In this document: piece after piece, positions 42,791 through 51,312 of the stretch | Numbering within the stretch: position 1 is the stretch's first letter | How the letters are laid out: each line of letters begins with the position of its first letter | DNA from: Pseudomaricurvus sp965656525 | GTDB lineage: Bacteria > Pseudomonadota > Gammaproteobacteria > Pseudomonadales > Cellvibrionaceae | Assembly (NCBI GenBank): GCA_965656525.1 | Contig: CBFHKY010000014.1 | Span: forward strand, 25,123 to 89,122 | Length of the DNA: 64,000 nucleotides | Direction: 5' to 3' | Program-made: the position numbers and the translations under genes | Notes under the pieces: model-generated | Database searches by the model: none | What the model was told of the DNA's origin: nothing | The model's input: the letters and a program-made list of their open reading frames with translations, nothing else

Positions 42791-43026
42791 TCATGTATCA
42801 TTTGTTGTTCTAGGTTATCTCTTTTTTTGTGTTTCAACTTATGCCGAAATGATGGGAATTTATAAATGCTTAATCGTATGTAGAGCCTGCTGTCATTTTT
42901 GTGCACCTAACATATCGATGTTAATACAATTATAGATGAAAGCATAAAAAGTAAGCCTATATAACAATGAACTAGAATAAAAAACGGTAGTAATAAAAAC
43001 TTTAAAAATATTGCTAAGGCACGATC
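42791..43026 (+). promoter_or_regulatory. AT-rich upstream region of the porin gene
   Basis: About 235 bp of strongly AT-rich DNA, clearly lower in GC than the flanking genes, without a reading frame. Such leaders are common ahead of highly expressed or regulated porins. I could not place promoter hexamers with confidence, and no perfect Fur box is visible. Confidence 0.35.
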
Positions 43027-44493
43027 ATGAAAAAATCTCTTTTAAGTACTGCGGTGGCTTTAACCATCAATGGCGTTTTATTGGCCCCTTTTGCTTCGGC
43101 GCTGACGCTAGATGAACTGGCTGATAAGTTAGAGACTCTGGCAGCTGAAAATGCACAGCTCAAAGCTCGGATAGAGCAGCTCGAAAGTCATGTAGACACA
43201 CCGGCTGCAGATGCTGTGGCTGGGTCTCAGAGTGTTCAAAACACTCCAACTGTTGGCCTTAATCATCAATACAGTTATGAAATTCTAGATGCCACTACAC
43301 GTATTAATCGTAAGCAACAATTGATCCTTGCTAAGAAACAACAGGGTGAATTGAAAGAAAATAGTGTGTATTTGAGCGGCGCGGCTACAGTGATTGCGGA
43401 TTATCAAAAAAGTAACACAGAAAGTAAGTTTGGCTATTTGATGCGCCACCCTACTGCAAATAATCAACGCACAAAAGAAGTGTCGGAAGCCGTTGTCCAC
43501 TCAGCGCAGTTGGCCGTCACCGCTAATATGGGCAAGTGGGTAACCACCTACGTGGAAATGCTCTATGATCCAGAGCAAAGTTTTGGCTCTGGTACCACCA
43601 CCGATTTGAACCGCAATCAAGTTCAGGTCCGCCGTGCATACGTTATGTTAGGTAACTTAGATGAGTCGCCGTTTTATGCATCACTGGGTAAGATGGCTAC
43701 ACCATTTGGCTTGACCGATACGCCGAACCCTTTTACGGCTTCTACTGTTTGGCACGCTTTTGGCGGTTTAGCTTACGGAATTAACCTTGGGTATATGAAT
43801 GATGGGTGGAATATCAATGTCATGGGTGTTCAGGGTGGCGCACAGTTCCGTGCGAACAATGTGCCCGTAGACGGCACGAATATTCCCAGTAAATTAAACA
43901 ATTACACCGTTGATGCGAACTATACATTTGATGTTATGGATGACACATCGTTACTGATGGGTGCTTCTTATACCAAAGGCAGCCCTTACTGCCAAGGGTA
44001 TCCCGTGACTCACTTTTCTGCGTGTGAAAAAGAAAACGGGGCTTATGATGTCTACGCTCAGCTCAACGGTTCAAATTGGATGTTGCAAGCAGAATATGCC
44101 GAGACAGAAGAGGCTTGGGCTGGAACCTTTAACCCAGCCATACCGCAGTTTGCTGCTGCAAAAGTAGAGAGCTTTGATATAGGTGGGCGCATCACGACTC
44201 ACTTAGATACGCGTCGTGTTGATTGGTCTGCTGATTTTAGCCGGTTTGTTTCTGGACCAAGTGGGTCACCTTGGGAAAAGCAAGACCAAATAGTATTGGG
44301 CATTGCAACGTTTCCAACACCTAGTGTGAAACTGTTTGGTGAGTTTATTCATACCTCAGGTTATGCACCACTCAACTTTATCAGTGGTGGCAGCGTGAGG
44401 GATAGTTTCGGTAATATCGATAACACACAAACCCACAGTGATATTGATGCTCGTTCCAATATTCTGCTGTTTGGTGCCAATGCGGCGTTTTAA
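43027..44493 (+). CDS. Outer-membrane porin, LbtU-like family
   Basis: A 488-residue outer-membrane protein with a Sec signal (ending ASA at about residue 25), a short coiled-coil (LDELADKLETLAAENAQLKA), a linker, and a beta-barrel from about residue 115 with GKMATPFGLTDTPNPFT, AFGGLAYGINLGYMNDGWN and a C-terminal Phe (GANAAF). Coiled-coil plus barrel is the layout of the LbtU siderophore-porin family and of DUF3573-like porins. Siderophore transport is a guess from the family name only. It is monocistronic and followed by a hairpin. Confidence 0.7.
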   Translation: MKKSLLSTAVALTINGVLLAPFASALTLDELADKLETLAAENAQLKARIEQLESHVDTPAADAVAGSQSVQNTPTVGLNHQYSYEILDATTRINRKQQLILAKKQQGELKENSVYLSGAATVIADYQKSNTESKFGYLMRHPTANNQRTKEVSEAVVHSAQLAVTANMGKWVTTYVEMLYDPEQSFGSGTTTDLNRNQVQVRRAYVMLGNLDESPFYASLGKMATPFGLTDTPNPFTASTVWHAFGGLAYGINLGYMNDGWNINVMGVQGGAQFRANNVPVDGTNIPSKLNNYTVDANYTFDVMDDTSLLMGASYTKGSPYCQGYPVTHFSACEKENGAYDVYAQLNGSNWMLQAEYAETEEAWAGTFNPAIPQFAAAKVESFDIGGRITTHLDTRRVDWSADFSRFVSGPSGSPWEKQDQIVLGIATFPTPSVKLFGEFIHTSGYAPLNFISGGSVRDSFGNIDNTQTHSDIDARSNILLFGANAAF

Positions 44494-44522
44494 TCTGTAC
44501 TGGTGAAGACTGGAACGTATAA

Positions 44523-44549
44523 AAACGGCTGCCTTTTGTGCAGCCGTTT
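44523..44549. terminator. Hairpin between the porin and the convergent gene
   Basis: AAACGGCTGC (44523-44532) and GCAGCCGTTT (44540-44549) form a perfect 10-bp stem with a CTTTTGT loop. A short run of A on the left and TTTC on the right make it a weak bidirectional terminator for the two convergent genes. The stem matches the hairpin after der. Confidence 0.65.
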
Positions 44550-44578
44550 CTGTATGGACCATCAGTCGTTTGTAGCGG

Positions 44579-45580
44579 TTATTCGTCGACTTTATCTGGG
44601 CGGTGAATTTGTTTTTCCAGCTCTGACGCCAAACGTTGGCGCAGTTCAGTTTCAATACGTGGTATATAAAGACTCACTAAGTCATCGATTAAGGCCTGCA
44701 TAAACTCTGGAGTAAGCGACGGCTTTGCTGTGGGGGCGGTATTCTGTTGATCATCCTGGCTGGGGGATGAAGTCGCTGTCTTTTGTTCAGCTTTTCTCTC
44801 TGTTTTTGGGGCACCGGTGGTCGATGTACCCACAGCTTCGGATTGCTTAATCAACTCCATCAGAGATTGCTGCGAATGCAGTCGCTCGCGTATATGTTTT
44901 GGTAAAAAAGGGTTTTCTCCAGTTGCTTTTGATCGCTGAGGCGGCGTATTTGGTTTAGCTTTTTTATCTGGCTGAGCAAACAGGCTTCTTTGCCCCGGCA
45001 GAGCTCCAGGGGTTGTAGCCTCTGATTCACCACCGTTAAGTTCTGTCGTTATTTCGGTTTTTGAAATGTCGGAAAAAGGCGCTAGTGGCTGATCGGACAA
45101 AGCTTCTGATGGGAGCTCTGCTAAAGGTGAAAGCAGTTCCTCGGTAGAAAGCTGTGCTGTTGCAAGGCGATGCTTGTCTTGAGTCTGTTTGTTTTGATGC
45201 CCTTGGTCATTATCTAGGATTAGGGAATCATTTTCTGAAGCGCTTTGAGACGTTTCAGCTTCACTCACTGTGCTGTCGAGCCGTGTCGAATTCAGCTCGC
45301 TGGGTAGACTATTGTTTGTGTTGTCTTCCTGTTCGATAGCTTCAGCGAGCTGCTCTAAAGTGGGTATCAGGTCGTGCTCATTAACGGTGTTATCATTGGG
45401 TGTGACAGCATCGTCATGATCACTCGAATTTAAAGTCTGAGTGTCACGAGGCAGAGCATAGGGCACAGTATCATTCAGCGTCGGTATGTCATCCCACTCC
45501 TCTTTTGAAAGAAGATCCTTTATGGACTCTAGCTCACCGAGCAGTTTGTCCTTATTTGGGTTTGGCTTGTGCTCGCTCAT
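44579..45580 (-). CDS. Disordered conserved protein upstream of holC region
   Basis: A 333-residue, very acidic and Ser/Thr/Gln-rich protein, mostly predicted disordered, with structured ends. The N-terminal helix is NKDKLLGELESIKDLLSKEE, and a middle motif is NPFLPKHIRERLHSQQSLME. A C-terminal helix pair (LTPEFMQALIDDLVSLYIPR, ETELRQRLASELEKQI) resembles a conserved domain found beside holC in pseudomonads and relatives, function unknown. It follows holC on the same strand after 21 bp, so the two are probably co-transcribed. Base use matches the neighbours. Confidence 0.7.
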   Translation of the reverse strand: MSEHKPNPNKDKLLGELESIKDLLSKEEWDDIPTLNDTVPYALPRDTQTLNSSDHDDAVTPNDNTVNEHDLIPTLEQLAEAIEQEDNTNNSLPSELNSTRLDSTVSEAETSQSASENDSLILDNDQGHQNKQTQDKHRLATAQLSTEELLSPLAELPSEALSDQPLAPFSDISKTEITTELNGGESEATTPGALPGQRSLFAQPDKKAKPNTPPQRSKATGENPFLPKHIRERLHSQQSLMELIKQSEAVGTSTTGAPKTERKAEQKTATSSPSQDDQQNTAPTAKPSLTPEFMQALIDDLVSLYIPRIETELRQRLASELEKQIHRPDKVDE

Positions 45581-45601
45581 GTAGGTTTTGCCCCTAGCCT
45601 G

Positions 45602-46033
45602 CTATGCACTGCTAATGTTGTGGGAGTTTATAGGGTAGCCTCTATGCCGGTAAAAAGCATAGTGCTCTCGTGTGACAGACAACACGTCCTCAGTTTGACA
45701 CACAATTTCCGCTAAACGTTCAAAGCGACTAAAGTAATGCGGAATGTCACTCTTCAGATTAATCAAAAAGTCGTGATGTGAACCGCAATCTTCACCGAAA
45801 CCAATCAAAACGGGCGATTGTCGTTGCGGCGTACCTTCACAATCATGCGGTACAAAGCTCTCTGGCCGAAATGTCCAGAGCAGCTCATCGAGTTGTTTGG
45901 ACGTCTGTTCATCATTAACAGCGATGTAAACTCTGTTGCCTAGAGTTTGTGCTTTTTGTGCCAAGCGGCAGGCAAAGGCCAGCCGCTCCTGTTCGGCTGG
46001 CTCAGACAAAACATAAAAGTCGACGCGTGTCAT
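45602..46033 (-). CDS. holC: DNA polymerase III chi subunit
   Basis: Clamp-loader accessory subunit that binds single-strand DNA-binding protein. The 143-residue product begins MTRVDFYVLSEPAEQERLAF, has the cysteine-containing ACRLAQKAQTLGNRVYI and ELLWTFRPESFVPHD segments, and ends near E. coli length (147). It lies 15 bp after pepA in the same leftward unit, the standard pepA-holC arrangement. Confidence 0.95.
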   Translation of the reverse strand: MTRVDFYVLSEPAEQERLAFACRLAQKAQTLGNRVYIAVNDEQTSKQLDELLWTFRPESFVPHDCEGTPQRQSPVLIGFGEDCGSHHDFLINLKSDIPHYFSRFERLAEIVCQTEDVLSVTREHYAFYRHRGYPINSHNISSA

Positions 46034-46048
46034 AATGTTCGATAACCG

Positions 46049-47530
46049 TTACGCATTCGCCAACAAATACTCTACCAACAGGGGTACTGGACGGCCGCTA
46101 GCACCTTTGTTCGCACCACCGGTCCACGCCGTACCGGCAATGTCTAAATGAGCCCAGCTGAACGTTTTCGTAAATCGCGATAAGAAACACGCGGCGGTAA
46201 CGCTACCACCACCGGGAGTACCAATATTGGCCATATCGGCAAAATTGCTATCCAATTGCTTTTGGTACTCATCCCACAGAGGCATGTGCCAAGCTTTATC
46301 ACCAGCTTGTTGTCCTGCTGTTAGAAGCTTACTGGCCAGATCGTCATCATTACTGTACAAGCCTGTTGCATGGCTGCCCAGCGCGACGACGCAGGCCCCT
46401 GTAAGCGTTGCCACATCGACAACGGCTTTCGGTTTGAAACGTTCGACGTAGGTGAGTGCATCGCAGAGTACGAGTCGGCCCTCGGCATCGGTGTTTAAGA
46501 CTTCAATGGTTTGGCCGGACATAGACGTTACAATATCGCCAGGCTTGGTGGCTTTACCGCTGGGCATATTTTCGGCCGCGGCGACCACAACGACCAAATT
46601 AATAGGGAGTTCCAGTTGAGTAATTGTTTTAAAGGTACCTAAAACACTCGCTGCGCCACACATGTCGTACTTCATCTCATCCATGCCAGCACCGGGTTTG
46701 AGGCTGATGCCACCAGAATCGAATGTAATACCTTTACCGACAAGCACTGTGGGCCGATCAGTTTTTTTGCCACCCTTGTAGTCCAACACAATAAACTGCG
46801 CTTCTTGTTCGCTACCGGCTGACACCGATAACAAAGAGCCCATTTTTAGCTCCAGCATTTGCTTTTCATTCAGAATTTTCACACTGATTTTGCTGTTGCC
46901 ACGAGCCATCTTGCGGGCTTCGCTGCTTAGATAAGAGGGGGTGCAGACGTTACCAGGTAGATTGCCTAGGTCTTTGCACAGGGCCATACCCTCTGCTGTG
47001 GCCGCACCAATCGCCAATGCTTTAGTTGACTCTTTGAGGTCTGCACGGCTGCAGCAATAAATGCCTTTCTTTAAAGGCTGTGGGGTAGGCTTGGTGCTTT
47101 TTAGAGTGGCAAACTGGTACATTGCACTGGCAAATAACTTAGCGGTTTGAGTAGCCTTCCAGCTTTGATCTCGCTCTGAAACGTTAACGTCCATCAAGGC
47201 CACACTGATATCTTTGGTGGCTGTTGATTTAGCTGTCGCAATGGCTTTTGTCAGTGCTTTTTCAAAGTCTGTTGCGGTGATAGAGTCGGGTTGTCCAAAC
47301 CCTAACAATAAAATTCGTTGTGCCGCACAGCCCTCCAGTTGCGGGATGAGCAATGTTTCAGCCAATTTTCCGCTCAAATCACCTTGCTTTAACAGTTGAC
47401 TGATTTTGCCTGCACAGGCGGCATCCACTTCAGCAGTTATGGCGGGGAGAACCGCTTTTTCAAACACGGGCAGTATAAGACAGCCGGTACGAAGAGTAAT
47501 TGGTGTGGCTGTTTTTGCCAGAAATTCCAT
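46049..47530 (-). CDS. pepA: Leucyl aminopeptidase PepA (multifunctional)
   Basis: Hexameric dizinc or manganese aminopeptidase that degrades peptides; in E. coli it also binds DNA for plasmid resolution and carAB control. The 493-residue product shows VGKGITFDSGGISLKPGAGM, the family signature NTDAEGRL, and the C-terminal GGSVTAACFLSRF. The ATG at 47530 has AAGGA upstream and matches MEF...; an earlier start at 47542 is not supported. It is divergent from lptF. Confidence 0.97.
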   Translation of the reverse strand: MEFLAKTATPITLRTGCLILPVFEKAVLPAITAEVDAACAGKISQLLKQGDLSGKLAETLLIPQLEGCAAQRILLLGFGQPDSITATDFEKALTKAIATAKSTATKDISVALMDVNVSERDQSWKATQTAKLFASAMYQFATLKSTKPTPQPLKKGIYCCSRADLKESTKALAIGAATAEGMALCKDLGNLPGNVCTPSYLSSEARKMARGNSKISVKILNEKQMLELKMGSLLSVSAGSEQEAQFIVLDYKGGKKTDRPTVLVGKGITFDSGGISLKPGAGMDEMKYDMCGAASVLGTFKTITQLELPINLVVVVAAAENMPSGKATKPGDIVTSMSGQTIEVLNTDAEGRLVLCDALTYVERFKPKAVVDVATLTGACVVALGSHATGLYSNDDDLASKLLTAGQQAGDKAWHMPLWDEYQKQLDSNFADMANIGTPGGGSVTAACFLSRFTKTFSWAHLDIAGTAWTGGANKGASGRPVPLLVEYLLANA

Positions 47531-47689
47531 AATCCTTCCCAAGACAAAGATGTTGGTTTACGGGATAATGCCGCCAAATACAGCAGAACCACAATAAATA
47601 AGATAAGGTTCAGCTGTTGTTGCCGGCAAACGATAACCACAAGTGTACGCCAAGCCTCTACCCGAGCAAATCCCCATAGGACAGACACA

Positions 47690-48802
47690 TTGATAATTTT
47701 TCGATATTTAGCGCGAGAAGTTCTAATCAGCATGATTGCCGTGAGTGGTGTGTTGCTGTTGATCATCATGAGCAGTCGTTTTGTAAAGTATCTGGCGGAT
47801 GCTGCTGCCGGTAAATTAGCACCAGAAGTGTTGTTTGCCATTATGGGTTATCGAATTCCAGGCTTTTTAGAATTGATTCTGCCATTGGGTCTATTCATTG
47901 CTTTTTTGTTGGCCTATGGCCGCCTCTATATGGACAGCGAGATGGTGGTGCTATCGGCTTGTGGCATGACGCCAAAACGTTTAATGGCCTACAGCATGCT
48001 ACCTGCGGTTCTAGTGGCTTTAGTGGTCGCATCACTTAGCTTAGCGGTGAGTCCTATGGGTATTCAAAAAGCAGATGAGATTCTAAAAGCTCAAAAGCAA
48101 CGCAACGAGTTAGATCACTTAGTGCCGGCACGGTTTCAAAAAACCAAAGGTGATGGTGGCGTTATTTATGCTGAAACGCTCAGTTCTGACCGAAAATTAA
48201 TGAACTCCGTTTTTATTGCTGAAATGGAAAAACGGAACAGCGCGGAAGCTTCTGAACTTGCCGTTATTCGTGCTGAGAAAGGCGAGCGTGTTACCGATAC
48301 TAACGGTCAGAGTTACTTAAAGCTCACCAACGGGTACCGATACAGCGGCAACCCAGGAACCAATGAATATGATATCGTTCAATTTGATGCGTATATGGAG
48401 CACATTGTTTCTGAGCCAGCTGACCGTGCAGGGTCGGTGAAAGCAGACGCGATTCCGACTTCAAAATTGATGCATTCAACAAACGCGGAGGACGTTGCAA
48501 CCTTACATTGGCGATTCTCGCTTCCTGTATTGGTGGTGGTCGTTACGCTATTGGCCGTGCCATTAAGTAAAACTAACCCTCGGCAGGGACGATATATACA
48601 GATGATTCCTGCAATTCTTATTTATATTGTTTATTTGGTGTCGCTGAATGCGGCTCGTGGTTCTGTTGAGGATGGCGCCACACCCATGAGTATTTGGTTG
48701 GTTCACTTGTGTGCGTTGTCTTTGGTGTGCTTGTTATGGTTTTGGCCTGCTATACAGAGGCAGTGGCGTAGACTTAACGACAACGGTGTGAAACATGCGT
48801 AA
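47690..48802 (+). CDS. lptF: Lipopolysaccharide export permease LptF
   Basis: Inner-membrane component of the LptB2FGC transporter that lifts lipopolysaccharide out of the membrane. The 370-residue product begins MIIFRYLAREVLISMIAVSG like E. coli MIIIRYLVRETL, has six membrane helices, and includes LPLGLFIAFLLAYGRLYMDS and EMVVLSACGMTPKRLM between helices 2 and 3 and a periplasmic beta-jellyroll. The start is a TTG at 47690 with AGGA eight bases before; an upstream frame to 47396 overlaps pepA and is rejected. It overlaps lptG by 8 bp. Confidence 0.95.
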   Translation: MIIFRYLAREVLISMIAVSGVLLLIIMSSRFVKYLADAAAGKLAPEVLFAIMGYRIPGFLELILPLGLFIAFLLAYGRLYMDSEMVVLSACGMTPKRLMAYSMLPAVLVALVVASLSLAVSPMGIQKADEILKAQKQRNELDHLVPARFQKTKGDGGVIYAETLSSDRKLMNSVFIAEMEKRNSAEASELAVIRAEKGERVTDTNGQSYLKLTNGYRYSGNPGTNEYDIVQFDAYMEHIVSEPADRAGSVKADAIPTSKLMHSTNAEDVATLHWRFSLPVLVVVVTLLAVPLSKTNPRQGRYIQMIPAILIYIVYLVSLNAARGSVEDGATPMSIWLVHLCALSLVCLLWFWPAIQRQWRRLNDNGVKHA

Positions 48803-49853
48803 ATTAAGCCAATACATCGGCCGCAGTGTAGTGGCATCCATTTCTGTTGTGCTGCTTGTGATCGTATCTTTGGATGCTATTGCTGCGCTAGTTGATCAGC
48901 TTGGCGAGCTTCAAGGGAATTATAACTTTACACAAGCTTTGGTTTACATCGGCCTTACCTTGCCGAGCCGAATCTACAGCAATATTCCTTTTTCTTCTTT
49001 GGTTGGATGTTTGGTAGGGCTTGGCTTACTGGCAAGTTCAAGCGAGTTGGTCGTCATGCGTGCCGCCGGTGTGTCTGTAAAACAGATTACCTTCGCCGTG
49101 ATGAAACCGGTTTTGCTTTTTATTGCGGTGAGCTTTTTACTGGGCGAATTTGTGACGCCTCTGACGGATCAAATTGCAGAAAGTCGTCGTGCAATAGCTC
49201 AGGGGGATCGCAAAGCACTAGAGTCTCGGCACGGTCTGTGGAACCGTGATGGCGATGAATTCACTCATTTTAATGCCGTACAGCCAAACGGTCGTTTGTT
49301 CGGTGTTACTCGTTATCGATTCGATGGCGAGGGGAGGTTGTTGTCAGCGAGCTTTTCTCGTTCTGCGATCTATCAAGGTGGGTATTGGATTGAAGAGGAG
49401 GGGCGCGAGACGCTTTTGCAGCCTGATGCTGTTTCAACCCACGAATTTAATCAGCGCCGCTGGAATACTTCGCTGTCCCCTGAGTTGTTAAACGTTTTGG
49501 TTTTAGAGCCAGACGCACTCTCAGCACAAAATTTATATTCTTACGCCAATTATCTACGTCAACAAGGTTTGGATGATAACGAATATCGGCTGTCGTTTTG
49601 GAAAAAACTGCTGCAGCCTTTAGCAATTGCCAGTCTAGTGTTGATCGCTGTGTCGTTTATCTTCGGCCCATTGCGCGAAGTCACTATGGGCTACCGAGTA
49701 TTTACTGGTGTCATCGTGGGTATTGTATTTCAAACGACACAGGATCTATTAGGGCCCTCTAGCTTGGTGTTTGGTTTTCCACCGATATTGGCCGTTGGCC
49801 TTCCCATTTTACTCTGTGCTGGGGTTGGGTTGCTGTTGTTACGTCGCTGTTGA
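48795..49853 (+). CDS. lptG: Lipopolysaccharide export permease LptG
   Basis: Partner of LptF in the LPS transporter. The 352-residue product has LSQYIGRSVVASISVVLLVI at the start, FSSLVGCLVGLGLLASSSEL and VVMRAAGVSVKQI between early helices, a periplasmic domain, and C-terminal helices with FWKKLLQPLAIASLVLIAVS and FGPLREVTMGYRVFTGV. Its order and overlap with lptF match the family. A convergent RDD gene follows 14 bp later. Confidence 0.95.
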   Translation: MRKLSQYIGRSVVASISVVLLVIVSLDAIAALVDQLGELQGNYNFTQALVYIGLTLPSRIYSNIPFSSLVGCLVGLGLLASSSELVVMRAAGVSVKQITFAVMKPVLLFIAVSFLLGEFVTPLTDQIAESRRAIAQGDRKALESRHGLWNRDGDEFTHFNAVQPNGRLFGVTRYRFDGEGRLLSASFSRSAIYQGGYWIEEEGRETLLQPDAVSTHEFNQRRWNTSLSPELLNVLVLEPDALSAQNLYSYANYLRQQGLDDNEYRLSFWKKLLQPLAIASLVLIAVSFIFGPLREVTMGYRVFTGVIVGIVFQTTQDLLGPSSLVFGFPPILAVGLPILLCAGVGLLLLRRC

Positions 49854-49867
49854 GCCTAGGCTGATGG

Positions 49868-50323
49868 TTATAATTTTGGAAGCTGGATGACTTTGGTGTT
49901 GCTAGCAAGATCATGCCAGCTTCTCTTTTGTTTGTGCAACGATCTGAAGGCGTACCCTAGGCCGAAGATAAGCAGACTGAACGGGCCGATCAAACCTCTG
50001 ACCATGGCCTGTAATATACTGACAGAGCCGCCGGACGATGCATCTACAGTTTGCAGCCGCCACGCTTTCATGCCCAACGTTTGGCCGCCTCTGCACCAGA
50101 AAAACCAATAAAACGCCTCTATCAATAGAAGCAATCCCACCAGACCTTCAGTTTCCATTTGCGCGCGTTCGCCCACTGGCAGTTCGGTGGCAGACAAAAC
50201 AGAATATTTTACCCCAATGTAAATCGCACCGTATGCCATCGCTAGAGCCATGATAATTAAGCTGTCATAGACTAAGGCGGCTAAAATTTTAATTAAGGGT
50301 GCGTGTGGGTGATCGGTACTCAT
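49868..50323 (-). CDS. RDD-family membrane protein
   Basis: A 151-residue inner-membrane protein of the RDD family: three predicted helices, with the Arg-Asp-Asp signature weakened here (LAALVYDSLIIMALAMAYGA) and the typical second-half motif GGQTLGMKAWRLQTVDASSG followed by RGLIGPFSLLIFGLGYAF. The function of this family is unsettled; some members affect ion transport. The ATG at 50323 starts the conserved region; an upstream frame to 50362 is unlikely. It is convergent with lptG, an arrangement also seen in Pseudomonas. Confidence 0.85.
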   Translation of the reverse strand: MSTDHPHAPLIKILAALVYDSLIIMALAMAYGAIYIGVKYSVLSATELPVGERAQMETEGLVGLLLLIEAFYWFFWCRGGQTLGMKAWRLQTVDASSGGSVSILQAMVRGLIGPFSLLIFGLGYAFRSLHKQKRSWHDLASNTKVIQLPKL

Positions 50324-50381
50324 AACGAAGCCCCAAAGAATTTTGACTGGGGATTGTACCAAAAAAAGAAAGTCTCAAGCG

Positions 50382-50870
50382 CTAAAAATCGTATTCAAGC
50401 ATCAGTTTCAATTTATTACCCGATAAGCGAAGTTTGTATTTCACGTCTTCTTTGATACGACCGTTACCATCTTCATCTGGTAAGTTGTAGTCACTTAGCC
50501 TTTGTTGTCTCACATCCTCCCAATAATGGCGAAAACCAATTTTCATTACGTGAGACAGCACTTTGGTGCCAATCCGAACATCATTGTCGTAATCTTCATC
50601 GAGCCACTGATGGTTTAACTGACGCTGCTCTAAGCTCATACTGTGTGAGCGGATATAGGCGGCGTCTTGCTCCAGCTGGCTGTTAGTTAAAGCTCTGGTG
50701 GATATGATTTTAGGTGTTCTCTCGTCTAGCTTACCAAAAGGCATGTAGTACTCTTGGGCTTTTGGGATAAACAGATAGGAGGTCGCTGGCGCTTGAGCTG
50801 CTGCGACTGGAAGCGTTACTACACAGAGTAAAAATACGCTGGCAATGCCGTTTTTGCAGATACTGTTCAT
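50382..50870 (-). CDS. Small secreted protein of unknown function
   Basis: A 162-residue product with a Sec signal peptide (ASVFLLCVVTLPVAAAQA). The mature part is charged: DERTPKIISTRALTNSQLEQ, then QLNHQWLDEDYDNDVRIGTK, and a C-terminal beta-like stretch VKYKLRLSGNKLKLMLEYDF ending in Phe, which suggests an outer-membrane or periplasmic location. The ATG at 50870 has GAGGTG seven bases upstream; a GTG at 50879 is an alternative. I do not recognise a family. It probably shares no operon with the RDD gene 58 bp away. Confidence 0.65.
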   Translation of the reverse strand: MNSICKNGIASVFLLCVVTLPVAAAQAPATSYLFIPKAQEYYMPFGKLDERTPKIISTRALTNSQLEQDAAYIRSHSMSLEQRQLNHQWLDEDYDNDVRIGTKVLSHVMKIGFRHYWEDVRQQRLSDYNLPDEDGNGRIKEDVKYKLRLSGNKLKLMLEYDF

Positions 50871-51312
50871 ATCGTACACCTCTACTTATCAGTATGGCGT
50901 ATTTTTCAGCGTGGCCAAGAGTTAAATTAGTATCTTTAAAAATCACCACTTTGGTGCAGGGCAGTCTAAGTTCGAAATGTTAGCAAGTGCTAAGGCTACA
51001 AAGCATGTACAAGCCAGAGTTGCAGGGCAGAGGGGGCAAGAGGGCGACAGCTATTGTTTGCACGAAGTGCGATTTTTAAAAATGTTTTTTATGGAATTGC
51101 TGATTTTTAGTTCAAAGTTGTCTGATAAACACAGGAGCCTAGGCAGTTCTAAACGCTCTTATTTGACCAGTTTGAACAGGAAGACAGGAAAGGCTTTCGC
51201 CGCGAACCACAACAGGGAGCGTTGCAACTTGGTTGTTTTGGCTGCATTTATCGGTTCACCATCGTCGACAGGAACCGATAAATTTAGGTTATGTTTAAGC
51301 AGCCTCAAGCAA
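50871..51312. other. 442-bp intergenic region
   Basis: It separates the unknown secreted protein and the aldehyde dehydrogenase, both leftward. The only structure I see is the inverted repeat at 51246-51283. A rightward 116-codon open frame (50977-51327) has no ribosome site, runs into the dehydrogenase and looks like chance. Confidence 0.5.
51246..51283. repeat. Perfect 12-bp inverted repeat after the dehydrogenase gene
   Basis: ATTTATCGGTTC and GAACCGATAAAT flank a 14-nt loop, starting 30 bp past the stop of the leftward dehydrogenase gene. As RNA it is a stable hairpin, but no U-run follows on the minus strand. It could be a 3' end structure or a protein-binding palindrome. Confidence 0.6.

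Noticed and set aside
47396..47689. 98-codon N-terminal extension of LptF
   Set aside because: It overlaps pepA on the opposite strand, and LptF proteins start at the TTG at 47690 with a good ribosome site.
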